From: Linum tenue
Lineage: Eukaryota > Streptophyta > Magnoliopsida > Malpighiales > Linaceae
Assembly (NCBI GenBank): GCA_946122785.1
Contig: CAMGYJ010000008.1
Coordinates: 11,743,475-11,807,474, forward strand
Length of the DNA stretch: 64,000 nt
Direction of reading: 5' to 3'
This document shows positions 24,010 to 34,909 of this stretch, one piece after another. A program made the translations under genes and the position numbers. Within the stretch, counting starts at the first letter, position 1, and every line of letters starts with the position of its first letter. The notes under the pieces were generated by a model, which did no database searches, was not told where the DNA came from, and saw nothing but the letters and a program-made list of their open reading frames with translations.

Positions 24010-26874
24010 ATGACCCGTAGCCAGTCGGGAGGTTTACTGCCGTTGAATCTTGAGATTGAGCGCACCTGCAAACAACTTCGGAGACAACATCAAGCTAGAC
24101 TGGCTACGGTGGAGCGCCAAGACGGCCAATTGACCAGCGACTCCGAGGACGAGTACGAGATGGAAGGCGATCAGAACCCACCTCCTCAGAACCAGATCCT
24201 GGGGAACGACCAACACCCCCAGGGAGCTGGGCACCATCATCATCCACCACCACCGGGTCCCACCCTGGAGTACTACTATACTCCACGGATTGCTGACATC
24301 CGCCCGGTCATCCTCTATCCGCCCATTCCTGCAAACAACTTCGAGATCAAGCCATGCTGGATTCAGCTCATCACATCCTCTATCCAGTTCCATGGCTTGA
24401 AGGATGAGGAAGCCCGGGCACACCTTTCCCGTTTTCTGTAGCTAGCGAACGGGTTCAAGCTAAATGGTGTTCCGGATGACGCAATCCGCCTTCACCTCTT
24501 CCCCCATTCTCTGGCGGGGAATGCTAAGAGGTGGTTGGAGACCCAACCCCCTTTGTCCATCACTTCTTGGGACGATCTGGCGGATAAGTTCGTGCACATA
24601 TATTATCCGGCATCGAAGACTACTGAGATTCAGCGGGAGATCACTCACTTCCGCCAAGAGCCAGATGAGTCCCTTCGTGATGCATGGGAGCGGTACATGG
24701 GATACTTCTGGCAGTGTCCCCATCATGGCTTCAGCGATGCTTTCACAGTGGGGAACTTCTACAGTGCCCTCACCCCAGACAGCCAGAGGGTGATCGAGTC
24801 TCTATGCCCAGGAGGGGATATCCTTACTAAGACTCCACCCGAGCTGAACCAGATGATCAGTACTTTGGCTGCCCGCGATCATTCCTGGGGGCAGAGCAGC
24901 AGAGGCAGGCATTCCCGGGACCGAGGTGTGCATGCTATGGAGGCCAGATCCGGGTTAGAGCAGCATGTGGCTGAGTTGGTGCAGACATTGAAGCAGCCTA
25001 ACGGTCTCCTTCCGGGCCGAGGTGCGGCTACGCCTCCAGTAGCTCAGTGTCAGTGGTGTGAGAGTCCAAACCATCTGGTGGAGGACTGCCAGGCTATGCG
25101 GGAGTCCTCTACTCCCCAAGAACAGTTGGCCTTCATCGCCAATGCTCGGCGCCTCGATCCATACAGTAACACATACAATGAGGGGTGGCGCCAGCACCCC
25201 AACTTCGCCTGGAGCGACAACACCAATAAACCACCTGGTTTCTCATCACCAGCAGGTGGTTTTCAGCAGAGGCAGCCCTTCCAGGATAGGCAGGGGCCAC
25301 CACCACAGCAGCAGCCTTGCCAGCCTATGCAAGGGCAGCCATTCCAGCAGCCTCAGCGTCAGTATGCCGAGCCAGCAGCAGCTCCAGCTCCCGATAATCA
25401 GATGACCGAGCTGAAGAACATTTTGGCAGCATTCATGACCACCAGCCAGGCAAGTATCACGAGGATGGATCAGACCATAGCTTCACTGGAGGCAGGCCAG
25501 AGAACCCTGGAGGCAGGACAGAGGAACCAGGGTGCCATTCTGCAAGATTTACAGAACCAGGTTGGCACCATAGCTCGCCAGATTACTACTCGGGCCCCGG
25601 GGACTCTACCTGCCACCACCATCCCCAATCCACGGGACCCGCATGAGACAGCACATGCCATTTTCACCCTGAGCGGCAGGCCTACATCAGCTGATCCTGC
25701 CCCGACCAGGCAGGAGGAACCATTACCTGCTTCAGCACTTCCAGCTGGTGATGCAGAAGTGCGGGTGGAGAAGGAAGCCCCTGCTCCCAAGCCACAACCA
25801 GTGGTTAAGGAGCATGTGCCCCAGCTTCCCTTCCCCACTCGCCTTCACAAAGACAAGCTGGAGACTGAGTTTGCAAATTTTATGGCAATGTTGAAGCAGC
25901 TCAACATCAGCGTACCATTTGTGGAGGCACTGTCGAAGATGCCCAAGTACGCTAAGTTCATGAAAGATCTCTGCACCAACAAGAAGAAACTTGGGGATCT
26001 CTCGACAGTGCTGCTGAGCGAGGAATGTTCTGCCATCCTCCAGAACAAGCTGCCCGAAAAGCGCAAGGATCCAGGGAGTTTTACTATCCCTCTTACTATT
26101 GGCAGCATGCATGTAGGAAAGTCCTTGGCGGACCTAGGCGCTAGCATTAATGTCATGCCCTATAAACTGTTCAAAAAGCTAGACCTAGGTGAACTTAGCC
26201 CTACTAGGATGAGCATTCAGCTAGCTGATCGTTCCGTTGTGCATCCTAGGGGTATCGTAGACGATCTGCTTGTTAATGTGGGTGCATTCACATATCCTGT
26301 TGATTTTGTTATTCTGGATATAAATGATGATGTGGATGTGCCTTTGATTCTGGGTAGACCATTTCTTGCCACCGCCAAGGCATTGATTGATGTGCATGAT
26401 GGTAAACTGATCCTGCGTGCTGGAAATGAACAGGCTATTTTTCCTGTGACTGAGTTTGATCATTGTGCTATGATTTCTGTATCGCCTGTGCATGCTATTT
26501 CTGATCAGGTACACGAGCCTGTCGTGTACCCTCCTGCACCTCTCATTTTGCAGGACCCGCCTATCATTCCTTCGCCGCCACTCCATCCAGTCTCGCCTCC
26601 GAACAAAAAGCTCAAGGAGGAGTGGCGGCCGAAGCTGCAGGTGGCTAAGCCTGCACGGAAGAAGGGTGGAGACCACTACGAGCTGGTTCTACCCCCTGCA
26701 CCACGACCACCCTGGCCATCCGAGTACTCACTCGCCTGCATCTTGCCGGATGGCCAGGTCGAGTTGACCAATGCTGGTGGCTGCACCCGTCGGGTGCATG
26801 GCCACCACCTGAAGCTGTACCTCAAGAGCGACGTGGATCCGCTCTTGGAGGCACCTGTTCCTGCACCTCCCTGA
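24010..26874 (+). pseudogene. gag-protease fused to a pol C-terminal remnant, one internal TAG
   Basis: ATG 24010 (MTRSQSGG...). A single in-frame TAG lies at 24439-24441, after which the same frame is open to TGA at 26872-26874. Gag homology: WLETQPPLSITSWDDLADKF, ITHFRQEPDESLRDAWERY, zinc knuckle CQWCESPNHLVEDC. A Pro/Gln-rich linker and a probable coiled coil (residues about 480-520) come before the protease ([31 protein letters not shown]). After KLILRAGNEQ the frame passes into a Pro-rich stretch and then a pol C-terminus (HGHHLKLYLKSDVD) that matches HLLKLYLGG of the host element. All of RT-RNase H-integrase core is missing. Whether the TAG is read through is unknown. Confidence 0.88.
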
Positions 26875-28159
26875 GTCTCCACCATGGGCGTCCAGCTAAA
26901 AGACGGTAAAGAAGCGCTTTTGGGGAGGCAACCCCACCATGGTTTTCATTTATTTGTTTTGTTTCGAGTCGGATTGCGATTTGGTTCGGTTTTGGTTTGT
27001 TTTCCTTTGTTTTGGACGATGTATTATTGGGCTGACCATTGGACCTAACATATCGTGTTTGAGCTCTTTGGTTTCCTTTAGCTGTGCCTGTGTTCCCGAC
27101 TGGTCCTCTCTCCAGTCCGCTTCATCCTGACTGGTCCATTTCCAGTCTTCTGCCGTCTGTGCATACCGGTAACATCGTTCCCCTTTCCTTCCCTCTTCTC
27201 CATTGAGGGCAATGTCGATCTTAAGTGTGGGGGGATGTTTATCTTTTGACTGCATTTGATCTGTTTGTGTGCTTGGAGCCTAGTCCACTGTCCAAATTTT
27301 TAAATTTGTGGGCTCCAAGTACGTGTTCCTTGCAATTGCCTGCTCAGTATGCTTTGAATTGACAGTCTCTGTAGTGATTTGCAACCTAGGGAGGTAGTGT
27401 AGCACTATGGAGGATGTTGATGCATTTAAGACGTCTCATTTCTTCTTCATATTGTGTTGGTTGATTGTGTGAATTAGTGATCTTAGGACCCTTGAATTGT
27501 GTGGTGTTGTGGACTCTCTGCCTGTCATGGACTCTTGTATCATGTTTTGAAAATAACAGGTGCTCGAAAATGTGCTTTAAAATAACGTCTCCCGTGCGAA
27601 TAGGGTGAAAGTGTGTAAGGGGAGAAGGGAATCCGTTCCCAATTTCCACCTACACCTCCAGCCCCCTTACATGTCTTTCCCCCGCACGAGGCTCAAGACA
27701 ACTGCTCCTGGCATGGCCGGTAAGAGCCGGGCTCCCGCAAAACCTTTGCTAGGTGGGAGCCCCCGTTTTCTGCAAAAACAGGTTGGAACCCTTGAAAAAA
27801 AGAGAAAAACAGAAAAACAAGCAAAAAGAAGAAAGAAAAGGGGTTCCAACCATCTTCAAGAAGAAAATCGAGCACCTTGAAAAATGTGAGTCCATGATCT
27901 TTTGTTTTTGAGAGTCTCTTCATCCACGATTCATTTGTCCTCTGTTCACTATTTGCCATGATGCCGACTCGAGACTAGCGTTCTCGCCGAAGAGGCTATG
28001 AGATGACTTGTGCGTCGGTTGACCTGGTAAGCTGCTAAATGATCTAGGAAGTCCGCTACCTACGATCGAGGTTGTTTGTTGCTATAGAGGTCTGGAGAGT
28101 TGCATTGGTTTGAGTTAGGTTTGCTTGGGGACAAGCAAACGGTTAAGTGTGGGGAGATT
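26875..28159 (+). other. 3' non-coding region of the nested element, with purine tracts and hairpins
   Basis: It contains the AGGCAA-loop hairpin (26922-26935), an internal purine tract TTAAGTGTGGGGGG (27221-27234) and a GGGCTCCC/GGGAGCCC stem (27729-27736/27755-27762). A second stem GGTTGGAACCC/GGGTTCCAACC (27781-27791/27841-27851) encloses a loop made almost only of A and G. The true purine tract AAGTGTGGGGAGATT (28145-28159) abuts the 3' LTR. Confidence 0.75.
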
Positions 28160-29599
28160 TGATGACTCGATATTTGCACAGGTTTTCCCCTTTGTTCCTT
28201 GATCGTTTAAGCTTGCATTATTGCTTCTTTGGCCTATTTTGCGCTAGGTTGTGTTCCTTTGTCATATTTCAGGTCCTAGCACATAAAGTGAAGCATTGGC
28301 GCAAGTTTCAAGTCAATCAGAGATCAATTGGCGATTCGGGAGAAGAAACTCTGGCATGACCTGAAGAAGAATGGATTTCTACCTCACTTAATGGACAAAG
28401 AATCGTGAAAGTTTGACATGAAAAGAAAGAGGACGAGACTACGAGCGTCTGGGATCAAACGGGGACTGATTCGGAGTCCGGACGAGGGAGAAACGAAGCA
28501 TTGAATATAGGGGAACAGGTTCGGCAGTAAAAACACGGGCAGGAGGCCTTCAGAACACGGCCGTGTTCTGTGACCGTGCTTTTACTGCCGAGAGCTGATT
28601 TGAGTTTGGCCAACTCGAGCTGAAAACACGGGCGGGCTGAGGCAAAGCACGGCCGTGCCCTCGACCGTGCTTTGGCCACTGATGCCCTTTTTAAGCAGAT
28701 TTCAGCCAAAACAGAGGGGGAGAGCTGGGTTTTGGATCCCAAACACCCAAGGGACGAACCAAAGAAAGAGAGGGCGATTTGAGGGCATTCTAAGAGTGGA
28801 ATTGGAGGATTTCTTCGCCTTGGAAGCATGAGGAACAAGCCCGGACTTGAAGATTGATCATCTGAAGATTCTTACTGCAGTCTCTCTCTTCTCTATGGAG
28901 TAACTTCCCTTCACTTAGGTTTTGAGGAACCCTAGCTATGTTTGTTTGATTGGATGATTGTATGAGTACTCTTACTTGATAATCTTGAGTTCATATTCAA
29001 TCTATGCATGTTTTCATGATTCAATTCTGCTTTAGCCGAGATTATTGATTCTGCTTTGATCCTATGAGAGCGAATACCTGATTAGGTCAATAGAGCACCA
29101 TAGATTGATAGTATTGGATCGATTGCTTTAGTCGAGGGTTGATTCAATGCTTTGTATCGATTGAGAACCTCATTCGATAGAGGGAATCTAGTTCAGAACG
29201 CCTTGATCAGTTGTTCTAGAGAAGGATACGTCCCTCTAGGCAATTGACTCAAGAGGGCCTTGTTCCTTTAGTCGAGACTCAAGGTCTAGTTAAGGATTCT
29301 CTGCATTGTGAATGAAAGTGAAGCAGGTAAGAGATCATCAATCATTAATCTGGCTAGTGGCTAGGGGGAATCATACCTAAGTGAGTTCCCAACCTGTAAT
29401 TAGATTAACTTTAACTGTAGTTTGCTAGAGTAGTTTTAGTTCTTTCATCTTAATCTGGTTTGCTAGATAATGAACTGAAGCTGAGTAATAGTAACTCTAG
29501 AGACCCGTGGATTCGATATTTATTACTTGAGCCACTATACTGCAGTCCCTTTCATTGGTTACACTTGGCCACTGTTAGGAGTTGTGTCATAGCGAGTCA
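28160..29599 (+). repeat. Nested gypsy element, 3' LTR
   Basis: 1440 bp, same length as 22423-23862. About 8 single-base differences (for example at the TTTACGC/TTTGCGC and GATACGACC/GATACGTCC positions). Confidence 0.95.
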
Positions 29600-29604
29600 A
29601 GCAG

Positions 29605-32600
29605 CTTAATGGCCCAGAAGGCCTTGTGCTCTAGCTCTACCGGCAAATGGCACGCCTTCCCATAGACAAGCCTATAGGGAGAAGTGCCAATCGGGTTCTT
29701 ATAGGCAGTCCTATACGCCCAGAGAGCATCATCGAGCTTGGTGGACCAATCCTTGCGGGACTGATCCAGCGTCTTTTCAATTATCCTTTTTAACTCCCGG
29801 TTCGTCAGCTCGGCCTGCCCATTTGACTGGGGGTGATAGGCCACCGACACCTGATGCTTAACGCCATAGCGAGAGAGGAGTTTAGTGAATTGCCCCTGAA
29901 AATGGGTTCCTCTATCACTAATAATGGCGCGAGGTGTCCCGAACCGGGAGAACAGCTGCTTCAGAAATGAGCAGACCCGTCTTGCATCATTGGTGGGCAT
30001 GGCTTGAGCTTCTGCCCACCTCGAGACGTAGTCCACTGCAACCAAAATGTACAGATTGCCAAAAGATGGAGGGAATGGGCCCATGAAATCGATACCCCAA
30101 ACATCAAAAATTTCACAAATAACAGATATATGTTGGGGCATCTCATCCCGGGCAGAAATGTTACCTGACCTTTGGCAGCGGTCGCACTGGCGTGCGAATG
30201 TGTCTGCATCCTTGAAGAGCGAGGGCCAATAGAAGCCCGACTGTAGCACCTTCCGCGCTGTGCGGGTTCCTCCATGATGACCTCCAGTGGGTCCCTCGTG
30301 ACATTGAGACAGGATGTCACCCATCTCATGCTCCATGACACAACGCCGGATCACGCCATCTGCTCCGATTCTGAAGAGGTAAGGATCCTCCCAGAAGTAG
30401 TGCTTCAGATCGGAGAAGAACTTGCGCTTCGCATGAGTAGCCATCCCCTTGGGTAACTGCTTGCCCACCAGATAATTGGCAAAGTCAGAATACCAAGGGG
30501 CCATGCTGTCCACCAGGGTCATCGCCAGCAATCGCTCACCCGGGAAGGAGTCGTCGATCTCTTCCTCGAAGTTGTCCACCGGAGGGGCTTCCAACCGTGA
30601 AAGATGATCTGCAGCAACATTCTCGGCTCCCTTCTTGTCCCGGATCTCGATATCAAACTCCTGCAGCAGCAGGATCCAGCGGATGAGCCTAGGCTTGGCA
30701 TCAGCCTTGCTCATCAGGTAACGAATCGCCGAGTGGTCAGTGTAAACCACCACATGAGAGAGCACCAGATAGGGTCGGAACTTGTCAAACGCATACACCA
30801 CAGCGAGGAGCTCCTTCTCTGTGGTGGTGTAGTTCTCCTGTGCATCGTTCAAGGTCTTCGACGCGTAGTAGATGGGCTGGAAGTGTTTCTCGCGTCTCTG
30901 ACCTAGAACTGCTCCGACTGCATAGTCACTCGCATCGCACATCAGCTCAAAAGGAAGAGACCAGTCAGGGGTCACCATGATAGGGGCATGGGTAAGCTTC
31001 TCCTTCAGAGTCTCAAATGCAGCTGTGCACTCGGGAGTGAACTGAAATGGCGCATCCTTCTCCAGCAGTTTGGTCAACGGCAGGGAAATCTTCGAGAAAT
31101 CTTTGATGAAGCGCCGGTAAAAGCCTGCATGACCCAGAAAGCTACGAATCCCCTTCACAGAAACGGGAGGAGGTAGCTGACTGATCGTCTCAATCTTCGC
31201 GCGATCTACCTCAATCCACTTCTTGGAGATCTTGTGCCCAAGCACGATACCCTCACGAACCATGAAATGGCACTTCTCCCAGCTGAGTGCCAGATTAGTC
31301 TCCTCGCACCTCTTCAGAACGAGTTCCAGGTTATGGAGACAGTGAGTGAAGGAGTCTCCATATACCAAGAAATCATCCATGAAGACTTCCATGATCTCTC
31401 CAACCAGTTGGTCAAAGATAGCCAGCATGCATCTCTGGAAGGTCGCCGGTGCGTTACACAACCCAAATGGAATCCTCCGGTAAGCAAAAGTGCCGAAGGG
31501 GCAAGTGAATGTGGTCTTCGCCTGATCCTCCGGTGCAATAGGAATCTGGAAGTAACCAGACATGCCATTCAGGAAACAATAGAACTCATGGCCAGCCAAC
31601 CTCTCCAGCATCTGATCAATGAAAGGTAGGGGGAAATGATCTTTCCTGGTGGCGTCGTTCAGGCGCCGGTAATCGATGCAGACTCTCCAGCCGGTCACGC
31701 TCCGCATCGGGATCAACTCCTTCTTCTCATTCGGGACCACAGTCATCCCGCCTTTCTTCGGGACCACCTGAGTGGGGCTGACCCACTTGCTATCAGATAT
31801 AGCAAAGATGATCCCTGCATCCATGAGCTTCACAATCTCTGCCCGGACCACTACCTCCAAGTTGGGATACAATCTCCTCTGTGGCTGCCTGACTGGCTTA
31901 ACCTCATCCTCCATCAGGATTCTGTGAGAACAGAAGGATGGGCTAATGCCTCTGATGTCGGTGATCTTCCATGCCATGGCCCGGGCATACTTCTGCAGCA
32001 GAGCCACCAGCATGCTCTTCTGCTCGGGGGTCAGATCCGAGCTAATAATAACCGGGAGCTTATTCCCCTCCCGGAGAAATGCATACTCCAGATGAGATGG
32101 GAGGGGTTTAAACTCCAACTCTGGTGGCTCCTCCAATGATGTAACGAGCCGGGGCGAGATGGGGATCGGCTTGAATGGTATTTCTCGCCCCTCGCTCGCG
32201 GCCTCGTCCAGCTCCGCAAGCTGCTCCTCCAGCTGCATATCCCGTGATGCCTGTTCCCCTAGCAAAAGACAACGCTCAAGGAAATCATCAGTACCCGCAC
32301 TCGTGATGGCGAGTGCGGTCTCAAAATCAGCAACAACATCACAGTAATCAAGATCATCATGGAGCTGGGGGTGTTTCATATTATCAGAAACAGAGAAGGT
32401 GATTTGTTCACCCCCAGCTCTTAAAATCAGTTTTCCATAATTAACATCAATCAGCGCCTTGGCGGTGGCGAGAAAAGGTCTACCCAGTATCAATGGCACA
32501 TCAACATCCTCATTTATGTCCAAAATCACAAAATCAACAGGATATGAAAATGGCCCTACTGCGACTATCAAGTCCTCTGCTATACCCCTAGGATGCACAA

Positions 32601-33078
32601 TAGATCTATCAGCAAGCTGGATGCTCATCCTAGTATTACTGGGTTCACCTAGGCCTAGCTTCTTAAACAGTGAATATGGCATGACATTAATGCTAGCGCC
32701 TAAATCCGCCAAGGACTTCTCTACATGCAAACTACCAATCATGCAAGGGATAATGAAACTCCCTGGGTCTTTTCGCTTCTCTGGTAGTTTGTTCTGCAGG
32801 ATGGCAGAACACTCCTCGTTTAGCATCACCGTAGACAGCTCCCCAAGCTTCCTCTTTTTGGTGAGGAGATCCTTCATGAACTTGGCATACTTGGGCATCT
32901 TCGATAATGCCTCCACGAAGGGCATGCTAATATTCACCTGCTTCAGCATTGCCATGAATTTGGCAAACTCAGTCTCCAGTCGGTCCTTGTGCAACCGAGT
33001 AGGAAAGGGAAGCTGTGGTACATACTCCTTCACCACTGGTTGCGGTTTAGGAGCAGGCACCTCAACCTCCTTCTCCAT
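29605..33078 (-). pseudogene. Athila-like pol: protease, RT, RNase H, integrase core
   Basis: An open frame of about 1158 residues, truncated by the insertion at 29600-29604. Protease: [16 protein letters not shown] and [48 protein letters not shown]. RNase [45 protein letters not shown] (all four acidic residues). Integrase: zinc site ending CDRCQRSG, then [22 protein letters not shown] and [12 protein letters not shown] (D, D, E intact). RT motif A reads [11 protein letters not shown]: the usual first catalytic Asp is Asn (codon at 31567-31569), so the enzyme is probably dead. The frame is also separated from gag by a frameshift in a GA repeat near 33110-33120. Confidence 0.9.
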
Positions 33079-33088
33079 TTCTTCCTGA

Positions 33089-34765
33089 TTAGCTGAAAGT
33101 GCTGAAGCAGGGCTCTCTCTCTCCTGCCCGAACAGGTGGATCGGCAGTCACCTTGCCACTCCTGGTTGTGATGGCACTCACGTTCTCATCCTGGTCCTGC
33201 GTGTGAGGGATGGTCTGACCAGGAAAGGTACCTGGCGTCCTCCGAGCAACAGCCTGGGCAACACCACCAAGCTGGGTCTGTATATCTCGCAGCATAGCCT
33301 GTGTGTTTCTCTGACCAGCTTCAAGCTCCAAGAACTTGCCAGAAGCTTTCTCCATGAACTGCTCAATGTTATTGAATTTATTTGCACTGGAGGTGGCCAG
33401 AGAACCCACCAGATCTCTCAGTTCCGCCATCGGGTCACTCTGTACTGGGGCTGCAGGTGCTGCCCCTGCTTGTGGAAATGGTCGTGCCTGCGACTGAGGT
33501 GGAACTGGCCCCTGTCTGGGCATATAGAGTGGCTGTTGTGGCTGCTGAAATTGCCCCTGTCTGGGCTGGTATGGAGGCCTATGAAAACCGGGAGGTCCCT
33601 GGGGAGCTGGTGGTCTGGGATTTGGCCCAGCCCAAGAAAAGTTAGGATGCTGGCGCCACCCCTCGTTATAGGTGTTGTTGTAGGGGTCAAAGCGCCTGGC
33701 ATTCCCGATGAAGTCCACCTGCTCCTGGGGAGTGGACGACTCCCTCATCGCCTGACAGTCCTCCACGGTGTGATGAGAGCTCTCACACCACTGGCAGTGC
33801 ATCGCCTGCGGCTGTCCGGTACCTGCAATCAAACCAGAACGATCGATAGCTGAAACCAGCTTCGATACCACCTGCACCAAATCAGATGACTGGGTGCCCA
33901 CAGCATGCACACCCCGTCCAGGTGCTCGTCTCGATCTCCTGGCAGTGCCCCAGTCGTACCCGTTCTCCGCCATCTCCTCAAAGAGTTGATTCAGCTGTGG
34001 CGGGGTTTTTGTCAGCATGTTCCCGCCACAAACCGAATCAATCAGCTGCTTGTCCTCCGGGAAGAGGGCGTGATAGAAAGTGCCCACCTTGAATCCATCA
34101 TTGAAACCATGGTTGGGACACCTGAGAAAGAGGCTGGTGTATCTCTCCCAAGCATCCCTAATGGTCTCATCCTCATCCTGAGAAAAATGTGTAATCTGCT
34201 TCTGGAGATCAGCTGTCTTGGATGGAGGATGGTAGCGGGTGAGGAACTTGTCCGCCAGGTTGGCGAACGTGGTGATGGAGCCCGGAGGTCGAGTGTCTAG
34301 CCACTCCTTGGCCTGCCCCTCCAAAGTGAATGGGAAGTACCTCAGCTGGATGGCATCTGCGGGTACCCCATTGATCTTGATTCCATCGATGAGCTCATGG
34401 AATCGCCTGAGATGTGATCGAGGGCACTCTCCCTCCTTACCACGGAACACCACTGAACCGCGCAGCATGGTGATCACTGAGGTGCTCACCTCAAAGTTGT
34501 TGGCTGGGACATGAGGGTGTTGAATGGGTGACCTCATGTCTGCAGCCCTAGCGGTCCAGTAGGATCCCATGGTCTGCTCATCTGGGTTGATCACCTCGTG
34601 GTTCTGCGGATCACCCATCTCTCCTTCTTCTTCTTCTCTGATCTGTAGCTGTGATAGCGCCTTCTCCGCAGCCAGTCGTGCCTTTTGAACCCGCTTGGAT
34701 TTCCTGCAGGTTCGTTCAAGCTCCTGGTCGAGTGGTAGTAGATCTCCCGACTGGCTACGGGTCAT
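33089..34765 (-). CDS. Athila-like gag
   Basis: Begins [19 protein letters not shown], sharing the start with the plus-strand relative (MTRSQSGGLLPLNLEIERT). It has the retrotransposon gag region ([56 protein letters not shown]) and one zinc knuckle ([14 protein letters not shown]). A Pro/Gln-rich stretch follows. The stop at 33089 is the result of a frameshift in a (GA)n run. In the relative, gag and protease are one frame, so the ancestral product was a gag-pol fusion. Nucleocapsid and particle assembly are the family role. Confidence 0.88.
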   Translation of the reverse strand: MTRSQSGDLLPLDQELERTCRKSKRVQKARLAAEKALSQLQIREEEEGEMGDPQNHEVINPDEQTMGSYWTARAADMRSPIQHPHVPANNFEVSTSVITMLRGSVVFRGKEGECPRSHLRRFHELIDGIKINGVPADAIQLRYFPFTLEGQAKEWLDTRPPGSITTFANLADKFLTRYHPPSKTADLQKQITHFSQDEDETIRDAWERYTSLFLRCPNHGFNDGFKVGTFYHALFPEDKQLIDSVCGGNMLTKTPPQLNQLFEEMAENGYDWGTARRSRRAPGRGVHAVGTQSSDLVQVVSKLVSAIDRSGLIAGTGQPQAMHCQWCESSHHTVEDCQAMRESSTPQEQVDFIGNARRFDPYNNTYNEGWRQHPNFSWAGPNPRPPAPQGPPGFHRPPYQPRQGQFQQPQQPLYMPRQGPVPPQSQARPFPQAGAAPAAPVQSDPMAELRDLVGSLATSSANKFNNIEQFMEKASGKFLELEAGQRNTQAMLRDIQTQLGGVAQAVARRTPGTFPGQTIPHTQDQDENVSAITTRSGKVTADPPVRAGEREPCFSTFS

Positions 34766-34885
34766 GCACTACCTGCACACAATCAGCAGAAGCAACCCGT
34801 GAAGGCACACAAGTGGAAGAGATAAAATGCAGTAAATAAAAGCTAGAGTAACAAATTCTCACGTTTCCCCAATAATCTAGAGGGG

Positions 34886-34903
34886 TCCCCGGCAACGGTG
34901 CCA
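34886..34903 (-). promoter_or_regulatory. Primer-binding site of the Athila-like element
   Basis: Minus-strand TGGCACCGTTGCCGGGGA, 6 nt after the 5' LTR end (spacer AGTTTT). It differs at one base from the tRNA-Asp-type site TGGCGCCGTTGCCGGGGA seen in the nested relative. Confidence 0.85.
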
Positions 34904-34909
34904 AAAACT

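Larger units (their letters stand above)
22423..29599 (+). mobile_element. Young non-autonomous gypsy element (gag-protease only), nested in the Athila-like pol
   Basis: LTRs are 1440 bp each (22423-23862 and 28160-29599), TGATGACTCG...GCGAGTCA, flanked by AGCAG at 22418-22422 and 29600-29604. I count about 8 differences between them (about 0.6%). The internal part has a tRNA-Asp PBS, a gag-protease frame joined directly to a pol C-terminus, and no RT, RNase H or integrase core. A long 3' non-coding part ends with a purine tract. LTR and internal motifs show it is a relative of the element it entered, in the opposite orientation. It must have moved with proteins supplied by another copy. Confidence 0.95.
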
